DNA from: a bacterium UBP3_UBA1247
GTDB taxonomy: Bacteria > UBA3054
DNA: 5,857 nucleotides
NCBI GenBank assembly: GCA_002308555.1
Contig: DBWD01000085.1
Span: forward strand, 1-5,857
Direction: 5' to 3'
The position numbers and the translations under genes were made by a program. Within the stretch, counting starts at the first letter, position 1, and every line of letters begins with the position of its first letter. Shown in pieces: positions 1 to 3,920 of this stretch. The notes beneath the pieces were generated by a model. It saw nothing but the letters and a program-made list of their open reading frames with translations, made no database searches and was not told the origin of the DNA.

Positions 1-464
1 ATGACGCCGCCGAAGTAGCGGCGGAACCGGCGCTCGTAGACATCGTGCGTCAGGGCGCGGAACCGGGCCATTGCCTCGGCGTCGAAGACGTTGGCGGAAA
101 TCGGCGGCGCGCGGAAGAAGCGCCAGTCGAACGCCCCGTCCTTCCCGGGGTAGACGGCGCAGGTGGAATTGGAGAAGGCGGGGTTCTCGGCGGTGACGCG
201 CCCCTTGCAGGAGCCGCTGGGCCAGTTGAATTCGTCGTAGAGCCAGATGGACATGCCGAGGCGCTCGGCGTGGCGGAGGAAGTGCCCGACGAGCTCCAGC
301 CACTCCTCGCCCATGTAGTCGATTTCCAGACCGCTTCGCGCATAGACCATGAAGTCCGAGTAGCCGGCCGCCTGGGCCGATTCAAGGGCGCTGGCGACGT
401 CCGCCTCCGACGGACGGCCCGACAATGCGCCGAAAAGGATGAGAGGGGATGGAAGCGTGGTCAT
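1..464 (-). CDS. Glycoside hydrolase-like TIM-barrel protein, N-terminal part (3' end beyond the window)
   Basis: An open frame on the minus strand starts with ATG at 464-462 and stays open to the window edge (154 codons plus 2 nt). The N-terminus has no signal peptide and begins with a strand-helix unit (residues about 7-34). Then come 'MVYARSGLEIDYM' (39-51), a helix with 'EEWLELV', and 'LGMSIWLYDEFNWPSG' (69-84). The pattern of a strand ending in YDE followed by WPSG is, from memory, typical of large bacterial carbohydrate-active enzymes near GH106 and GH2-like families, so a cytoplasmic glycosidase is the best guess. The substrate cannot be inferred and the catalytic residues cannot be assigned from this fragment. 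No good Shine-Dalgarno lies before the chosen ATG; an AGGGAGG (reverse strand) sits about 30 nt upstream, too far to be a normal site. The gene points away from the secE cluster and is probably functionally unrelated to it. Confidence 0.72.
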   Translation of the reverse strand, partial: MTTLPSPLILFGALSGRPSEADVASALESAQAAGYSDFMVYARSGLEIDYMGEEWLELVGHFLRHAERLGMSIWLYDEFNWPSGSCKGRVTAENPAFSNSTCAVYPGKDGAFDWRFFRAPPISANVFDAEAMARFRALTHDVYERRFRRYFGGV

Positions 465-491
465 TTCGTGTCGAAGTCTGGAATTCCGGCC

Positions 492-505
492 GGAGGCTTG
501 CCTCC
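492..505. other. Small perfect inverted repeat in the divergent spacer
   Basis: GGAGG and CCTCC flank a four-base centre (cttg), giving a compact GC-rich hairpin in either strand. In the glycosidase transcript it would fall in the 5' leader about 28-41 nt before the start codon. No T-tract follows on either strand, so it does not look like a terminator. Function unknown; it may be chance in GC-rich DNA. Confidence 0.3.
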
Positions 506-580
506 CTGCCGCGGGAACGCGGGAAAACGTACCATTCTTTCCCCCAAGACGCAAGACATGGAAAAAATCATTTTACCCCC

Positions 581-610
581 TTGACATTCGGGGAGGGTCT
601 CATGTATCAT
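581..610 (+). promoter_or_regulatory. Sigma-70-type promoter for the secE-nusG-ribosomal protein cluster
   Basis: TTGACA (581-586) is a perfect -35 box. TATCAT (605-610) matches the -10 consensus at five of six positions, and the spacer is 18 nt. An A/T-rich stretch (561-575) just upstream could act as an UP element. The bases after the -10 box are GCCGC (611-615), a GC-rich discriminator of the kind associated with ppGpp-sensitive stable-RNA and ribosomal promoters; stringent control is therefore an inference. Transcription would start near 617, leaving a leader of only about 24 nt before secE. This is the best promoter I can see for the cluster. Confidence 0.8.
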
Positions 611-640
611 GCCGCTTCCAACCGCAAATAGATACCTCAC

Positions 641-850
641 ATGAGCGAATCCCAGGACAAATCCAAGACGCCGGGAAAGGCAGTTGCTTTCCTCAAGGAC
701 GTCAATGCAGAATTCCACAAAATCACCTGGCCCCGCGGCAAGGAGCTCGTGGATACGACGAAGATGGTGACTGTCTTCATCCTCGTCCTCGCCGTGTTCG
801 TCTTCCTGTGCGACAAGGTTCTCTCCTTTGCCATTGAGCACATTCTGTAG
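641..850 (+). CDS. secE: Preprotein translocase subunit SecE
   Basis: SecE is the small essential membrane subunit that clamps SecY in the SecYEG export channel. The 69-residue product has the single-membrane-span form found in most bacteria. A charged cytoplasmic N-terminus (1-15) leads into an amphipathic helix and the family motif 'EFHKITWPRGKELVDTT' (24-40). A hydrophobic span follows at about 42-62 and then a short tail. The position directly before nusG is the classic arrangement. The leader is very short and contains no recognisable Shine-Dalgarno sequence before the ATG, unlike most genes downstream. No other in-frame start would preserve the N-terminal helix as well. Neither tuf, tRNA-Trp nor rpmG precedes it here. 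Confidence 0.95.
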   Translation: MSESQDKSKTPGKAVAFLKDVNAEFHKITWPRGKELVDTTKMVTVFILVLAVFVFLCDKVLSFAIEHIL

Positions 851-877
851 CCCCCGTTTTCCCCGATTTGACGATTT

Positions 878-883
878 AAGGAG
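878..883 (+). promoter_or_regulatory. Ribosome-binding site of nusG
   Basis: AAGGAG lies 6 nt before the ATG at 890. It supports that start and shows that this genome uses Shine-Dalgarno initiation, in contrast to secE and rpoB. Confidence 0.8.
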
Positions 884-889
884 CGAAGT

Positions 890-1543
890 ATGAATCTCCA
901 ATGGTTCGCGTTGCAGACTTTGACCGGCCAGGAGCACAAGGTCAAGCTGTTCCTTGAGGCCAACCGTCGGCGCGAAGGGCTTGAAGATGCCATCGGCGAG
1001 GTCCTCATGCCTACCGAGAAGGTCGCCCAGGTCCGCCAGGTCCGCGTCCGCGACAAGAAGTCCGGTGACCCCAAGGCGTACCGGATGGAGTCGAAGAAGT
1101 CCATTGTCACCAAGAGGCTTTTCCCCGGATACGTCTTCGTCGAGGCCGCCGTCTACGACGACTCGCACAAGATCAACGAGAGGGTCTGGTCGTTCATCCG
1201 CCATACCCAGGGCGTCATCTGCTTCGTGGGCGGCGACCCGCCCACGCCGATGAAGGCGTCCGACGTGGAGAACCTCAAGGCGACCACCAGCGAGGGCGCG
1301 AAGGACAAGGCGCGTCCCGCGGTCGTCTACGAACCCGGAGACCATATCAAGATTGTGGATGGGCCGTTCATGAGCTTCAACGGCATCGTCCAGGAAGTCG
1401 ATCCCGACCAGGGCAAGCTCAACGTGCTCGTTTCCATCTTCGGGCGCGAGACCCCGGTCGAGCTGGAGTACACGCAGGTCGAACACGAGAAGGAGGTCGA
1501 AAAGGCCTCCGATTCCGACGACCAGGATACCCCGGCTCCGTAA
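890..1543 (+). CDS. nusG: Transcription termination/antitermination factor NusG
   Basis: NusG binds the clamp of RNA polymerase through its N-terminal NGN domain. Through its KOW domain it contacts Rho or ribosomal protein S10, linking elongation to termination or translation. The NGN domain covers about 1-127, with 'WFALQTLTGQE' (5-15), 'GEVLMPTEKV' (36-45) and 'FPGYVFVE' (78-85). The KOW domain covers about 148-198, with 'DGPFMSFNGIV' (157-167) and 'VSIFGRETPVELEYTQVE' (181-198). At 217 residues it is longer than the usual 175-185. A basic insertion of roughly 16 residues sits between VAQVR and the FPGYV motif (about 49-75), and an acidic, Ser/Asp-rich tail follows the KOW domain (about 199-217). 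All lysine codons I read are AAG. It starts 39 nt after secE and is presumably co-transcribed with it. Confidence 0.96.
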   Translation: MNLQWFALQTLTGQEHKVKLFLEANRRREGLEDAIGEVLMPTEKVAQVRQVRVRDKKSGDPKAYRMESKKSIVTKRLFPGYVFVEAAVYDDSHKINERVWSFIRHTQGVICFVGGDPPTPMKASDVENLKATTSEGAKDKARPAVVYEPGDHIKIVDGPFMSFNGIVQEVDPDQGKLNVLVSIFGRETPVELEYTQVEHEKEVEKASDSDDQDTPAP

Positions 1544-1560
1544 ACGCCAGTCCGTCCGCA

Positions 1561-1584
1561 CCGGTAGGGACCCGGGAGGACCGG
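1561..1584 (+). promoter_or_regulatory. GC-rich hairpin in the rplK leader, candidate L1-responsive element
   Basis: CCGGT (1561-1565) can pair with ACCGG (1580-1584) around a purine-rich 14-nt loop containing CCCGGG. The 63-nt nusG-rplK spacer is where L1 represses rplK-rplA translation in well-studied bacteria, by binding a mimic of its 23S rRNA site. Just upstream, 1544-1552 reads ACGCCAGTC, which matches a segment of the E. coli 23S L1-stalk region as I remember it. The order of elements differs from rRNA, so the regulatory role is speculative. Confidence 0.35.
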
Positions 1585-1606
1585 CACAAGCGAACAGGTA
1601 CCAGAC

Positions 1607-2032
1607 ATGGCCAAGAAAATCACAGGCGTCGTCCGCCTGCAGGTTCCGGCCGGTGCGGCCAATCCCGCCCCCCCGATCGGACCAGCCCTGGGCTCCCAGG
1701 GCGTCAACATCATGGCGTTCTGCAAGCAGTTCAACGCTGCGACGCAGGCCCAGGCCGGGCTCATCATCCCGGTCGTCATCACGGTCTACGCGGACCGCTC
1801 CTTCACCTTCATCCTGAAGAGCCCGCCCGCCGCCGTGCTTCTCAAGAAGGCCGCCGGCCTCGCCAAGGGATCCGGCACCCCCAACAAGGACAAGGTCGGC
1901 AAGGTCACCAAGGCCCAGCTCCTCGAGATCGTCAAGATGAAGGAGAAGGACCTCAACGCCTCCGATCCCGAAGCGGCGATGCGCATGATCGCCGGAACCG
2001 CCCGCAGCATGGGCATCACGGTGGAGGGCTAA
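1607..2032 (+). CDS. rplK: 50S ribosomal protein L11
   Basis: L11 forms the base of the GTPase-associated centre with 23S rRNA and is needed for RelA-dependent stringent signalling. The 141-residue product has the normal family length. The N-terminal domain has the '[10 protein letters not shown]' motif (20-29) with the conserved prolines at 22 and 26 that line the thiostrepton site. The C-terminal rRNA-binding domain (about 72-141) ends with '[12 protein letters not shown]'. The start is supported by family alignment (MAKKI). The Shine-Dalgarno is weak: only AGGT at 1596-1599, 7 nt before the ATG, while a better GGGAGGA lies too far upstream (1574-1580) and partly inside a possible hairpin. 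The stop is 4 nt before rplA, implying coupled translation. Confidence 0.97.
   Translation: MAKKITGVVRLQVPAGAANPAPPIGPALGSQGVNIMAFCKQFNAATQAQAGLIIPVVITVYADRSFTFILKSPPAAVLLKKAAGLAKGSGTPNKDKVGKVTKAQLLEIVKMKEKDLNASDPEAAMRMIAGTARSMGITVEG
2023..2028 (+). promoter_or_regulatory. Ribosome-binding site of rplA, inside the end of rplK
   Basis: GGAGGG is embedded in the final codons of rplK and lies 8 nt before the rplA ATG. Ribosomes finishing L11 would uncover or reuse it, consistent with coupled synthesis of L11 and L1. Confidence 0.75.
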
Positions 2033-2036
2033 AGCC

Positions 2037-2735
2037 ATGGCAAAGCACGGAAAAAAGTACACCGACATCGCCAAGAAGGCCCCCACCGAGGTTCTCCCCC
2101 TCGAAGAGGCCATCGCGTTCCTCAAGGCCCACCCCGTCGCCAAGTTCGACGAGACCGCCGAGATCGCGTTCCGCATGGGCTGCGACCCCAAGAAGCAGTC
2201 CATCCGCGGCACCGTCAACCTCCCCAACGGCACCGGCAAGAAGATCCGCGTCCTCGTGTTCGCGCAGGGCAACGCCGCCGACGCCGCCCGCGAGGCCGGA
2301 GCCGACTTCGTCGGCCTCGACGACCTCCTCGAGAAGATCAAGGGCGGTTGGCTCGACTTCGACGTCGCCATCGCCACTCCCGCGACCATGCGCGAAGTCG
2401 GCAAACTCGGTAAGGTCCTGGGCCCCCGCGGCCTCATGCCGACCCCGAAAGCCGGCACCGTGACCGCCGACGTGACCACCGCCGTCAATGAATTCAAAGC
2501 CGGCAAAGTGGAATTCCGTCTGGACAAACAGGCCGGACTGCACTGCGCGGTCGGCAAAGTCAGCTTCGGCAAAGAGAAGCTCCTGGAAAACATCAGGACT
2601 TACCTCAACGCCGTCGTCAAAGCTCGTCCCCAGGCTCTCAAGGGAGCCTATATTCTGAAGCTCGCCATCAGCTCCACCATGGGTCCGGGTTACCGGATCG
2701 ACGTGGCCGACGCTGAACGTGAGGCGATGCTCTAA
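2037..2735 (+). CDS. rplA: 50S ribosomal protein L1
   Basis: L1 forms the mobile stalk near the ribosomal E site, and in many bacteria it also represses its own mRNA. The 232-residue product matches the usual length. Domain I is built from both termini (about 1-67 and 158-232) and domain II lies between them. The family signature 'GKLGKVLGPRGLMPTPKAGT' is at 122-141. The rRNA-binding 'STMGPG' (213-218) keeps the Thr-Met-Gly triad. Gene order and the 4-nt gap to rplK indicate translational coupling. Lysine codons are almost all AAG up to about position 2400 and then mostly AAA, although the protein stays fully family-like across this point. The stop is 19 nt before rplJ. Confidence 0.97.
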   Translation: MAKHGKKYTDIAKKAPTEVLPLEEAIAFLKAHPVAKFDETAEIAFRMGCDPKKQSIRGTVNLPNGTGKKIRVLVFAQGNAADAAREAGADFVGLDDLLEKIKGGWLDFDVAIATPATMREVGKLGKVLGPRGLMPTPKAGTVTADVTTAVNEFKAGKVEFRLDKQAGLHCAVGKVSFGKEKLLENIRTYLNAVVKARPQALKGAYILKLAISSTMGPGYRIDVADAEREAML

Positions 2736-2740
2736 ACCAT

Positions 2741-2745
2741 AAGGA
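2741..2745 (+). promoter_or_regulatory. Ribosome-binding site of rplJ
   Basis: AAGGA lies 9 nt before the rplJ ATG, inside the 19-nt gap after rplA. It fixes the start and shows that no separate leader precedes rplJ. Confidence 0.7.
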
Positions 2746-2754
2746 CGAATAATC

Positions 2755-3297
2755 ATGCGTATTGAAAAAACATATATAGTGCGCGACATGCAGGAGAAGT
2801 ACGCCAACAGCACGCTGCTGGTGGTCACTTCCTACCACGGCATGAAAGCGCAGCAGAACGGCGCCCTGCGCACCAGCATCGCTGAAGCCAAGGGCACCTA
2901 CCATGTCGTTCCCAACCGTCTGCTGAAGCTCGCTCTGCCCGAAACGGCGGAGGAGAAATTCAAAGACAGCCTGACCGGCGCGAACGCCCTGGCCGCCACC
3001 GACGGCGACCTGGTCGAGCTGGCCAAGGCTATCAAGAAATTCGCCGACGAAAACAAGAACTTCGAGATCCGCTGCGGTCTTCTTGAGCTCTCCCGTTACC
3101 TGACGGCCGACGAGGTCAAGGAACTGGCTGCCCTGCCTTCCAAGAAGGCTCTGTACAGCATGCTGGTCTCCGCCCTGCAGGGCCCGATCAGAAAGCTGGC
3201 CTGCTTCGGCAACGTTCTTATCACCAACACGGTCCGCGTTCTGGACCAGGTCGCCCAGAAGAAAGCCGAGGGAGCTCCCGCTCCCGCCGCCGAGTAA
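2755..3297 (+). CDS. rplJ: 50S ribosomal protein L10
   Basis: L10 anchors the L12 dimers to the ribosome, forming the stalk that recruits translation GTPases. The product is 180 residues, slightly longer than E. coli L10 (165). The globular rRNA-binding domain contains 'LRTSIAEAKGTYHVVPNRL' (38-56), corresponding to the family region usually read as VVKNTL; here Lys is replaced by Pro and Thr by Arg. 'LTGANALA' (73-80) and the helical region at about 86-100 are also family-like. The C-terminal helix (about 145-172) that carries L12 dimers ends in an Ala/Pro-rich tail. The number of L12 dimers cannot be judged by eye. It lies directly after rplA without the long leader seen in E. coli. Confidence 0.95.
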   Translation: MRIEKTYIVRDMQEKYANSTLLVVTSYHGMKAQQNGALRTSIAEAKGTYHVVPNRLLKLALPETAEEKFKDSLTGANALAATDGDLVELAKAIKKFADENKNFEIRCGLLELSRYLTADEVKELAALPSKKALYSMLVSALQGPIRKLACFGNVLITNTVRVLDQVAQKKAEGAPAPAAE

Positions 3298-3336
3298 TCC
3301 CGGGTTTAGTTCTTTTTACATTCGCATTTACGCACT

Positions 3337-3406
3337 CAGTTAACTTTTAAGCCTCAAACAAGTTACTGACAACATAACTACAAATTGCCCTAACAAACAA
3401 GGGTAA
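3337..3406 (+). promoter_or_regulatory. Structured AT-rich spacer between rplJ and rplL with two possible hairpins
   Basis: The 121-nt spacer (3298-3418) is clearly richer in A/T than the flanking genes. Hairpin 1: 3337-3346 pairs with 3360-3368 (CAGTTAACTT with AAGTTACTG), about nine pairs with one bulged T and a 13-nt loop. Hairpin 2: TTGCCCT (3385-3391) pairs with AGGGTAA (3400-3406), seven pairs including one G-U, with an eight-base A-rich loop that ends against the rplL Shine-Dalgarno. These could adjust translation or stability of the L12 message. I see no convincing promoter: a TTTACA (3315-3320) has no good -10 partner. Confidence 0.4.
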
Positions 3407-3411
3407 AGGAG
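3405..3411 (+). promoter_or_regulatory. Strong ribosome-binding site of rplL
   Basis: AAAGGAG sits 7 nt before the ATG at 3419, in unstructured A-rich surroundings, and is the best Shine-Dalgarno in the window. This fits the need to make several L12 copies per L10. Its first two bases could be drawn into the preceding hairpin. Confidence 0.8.
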
Positions 3412-3418
3412 AATAACT

Positions 3419-3802
3419 ATGGCCTCTGAAAAAATTGAAGCCCTCATTTCCACCATCGATACGCTCACCGTTCTGGAACTCAACGAACTGGTGAAAGCCT
3501 TAGAAGAGAAGTACGACGTCACCGCCGCCGCCCCCGTCGCCATGGTCGCCGCTGGCCCGGCCGCTGCCGCCGCTCCCGCTGAGGAAGAGAAGACTGAATT
3601 CGACGTCATCCTGACCGGCGCCGGCTCCAACAAGATCGCCGTCATCAAAGAAGTGCGCGCTATCACCGGTCTGGGCCTCAAGGAAGCCAAAGATCTGGTC
3701 GACAATCCGCCGAAGCCCCTCAAAGAAGCCGCTTCCAAGGAAGACGCCCAGAACATCAAGAAGCAGATTGAAGCCGCCGGCGGCACCGTCGAGCTCAAGT
3801 AA
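3419..3802 (+). CDS. rplL: 50S ribosomal protein L7/L12
   Basis: L7/L12 is the multi-copy stalk protein that contacts EF-Tu, EF-G, IF2 and release factors. The 127-residue product has the standard architecture. An N-terminal dimerisation helix pair (1-33, '[17 protein letters not shown]') is followed by a flexible Ala/Pro-rich hinge (about 36-55). The globular C-terminal domain (58-127) contains the factor-binding helix region '[20 protein letters not shown]' (71-90). The domain ends normally in 'GGTVELK'. The start is fixed by the strong Shine-Dalgarno and family alignment. It is separated from both neighbours by more than 100 nt, unusual within this otherwise compact cluster, so its mRNA level could be set separately. 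Confidence 0.97.
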   Translation: MASEKIEALISTIDTLTVLELNELVKALEEKYDVTAAAPVAMVAAGPAAAAAPAEEEKTEFDVILTGAGSNKIAVIKEVRAITGLGLKEAKDLVDNPPKPLKEAASKEDAQNIKKQIEAAGGTVELK

Positions 3803-3820
3803 GTTTTCTTTTGGCGCAAT

Positions 3821-3837
3821 TTCCGCATTTCGCGGAA
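3821..3837 (+). promoter_or_regulatory. Short hairpin after rplL
   Basis: TTCCGC (3821-3826) pairs perfectly with GCGGAA (3832-3837) around a five-base loop. It begins 18 nt after the rplL stop and directly precedes the larger hairpin. No T-tract follows, so by itself it is more likely a 3'-end stabiliser of the rplL message or part of a processing site than a terminator. Confidence 0.45.
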
Positions 3838-3848
3838 GCTTGATGCAT

Positions 3849-3893
3849 AACGTGGCGGGGGATGCATATCCCCCTACCACGTTGTGTTTTGTC
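3849..3893 (+). terminator. Long GC-rich hairpin with T-rich tail between rplL and rpoB (attenuator or RNase III site)
   Basis: AACGTGG (3849-3855) pairs with CCACGTT (3877-3883). After a small asymmetric internal loop (C against TA), GGGGGAT (3857-3863) pairs with ATCCCCC (3868-3874), closing on a GCAT tetraloop. That is 14 pairs in all. An imperfect T-rich run follows (3882-3893), so it resembles an intrinsic terminator with a weak tail, which would be expected to let part of the transcription through to rpoB. In E. coli the same interval carries a partial terminator and an RNase III cleavage site; whether this hairpin is one, the other or both is inference. Confidence 0.65.
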
Positions 3894-3920
3894 TAAAAAC
3901 ATTAAGTCTTTCCCCACTAC

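Noticed and set aside
535..562. Possible minus-strand promoter for the glycosidase (TTGCGT and TACGTT on the reverse strand)
   Set aside because: Each box has only about half of the consensus bases; it is not better than expected by chance in a 176-nt spacer.
45..584. A plus-strand open frame of 179 codons over the glycosidase and the divergent spacer
   Set aside because: The minus-strand frame carries recognisable protein motifs, whereas this one has none, and it runs across the secE promoter's upstream region without a ribosome-binding site.
461..2593. A 710-codon open frame on the minus strand opposite secE, nusG, rplK and most of rplA
   Set aside because: It lies antisense to four unmistakable conserved genes, its translation is low-complexity and family-free, and long antisense frames are expected in GC-rich coding DNA with strong third-position bias.
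3266..3318. Possible terminator at the end of rplJ (GGGAG/CTCCC followed by a short T run at 3311-3317)
   Set aside because: The stem is only five pairs, lies inside the coding sequence, and is over 25 nt from the T run, so it does not form a normal intrinsic terminator.
3840..3869. Possible internal rpoB promoter (TTGATG and TGCATA with 17-nt spacing)
   Set aside because: Both boxes are poor matches and lie within the long hairpin, whose structure explains the sequence better.
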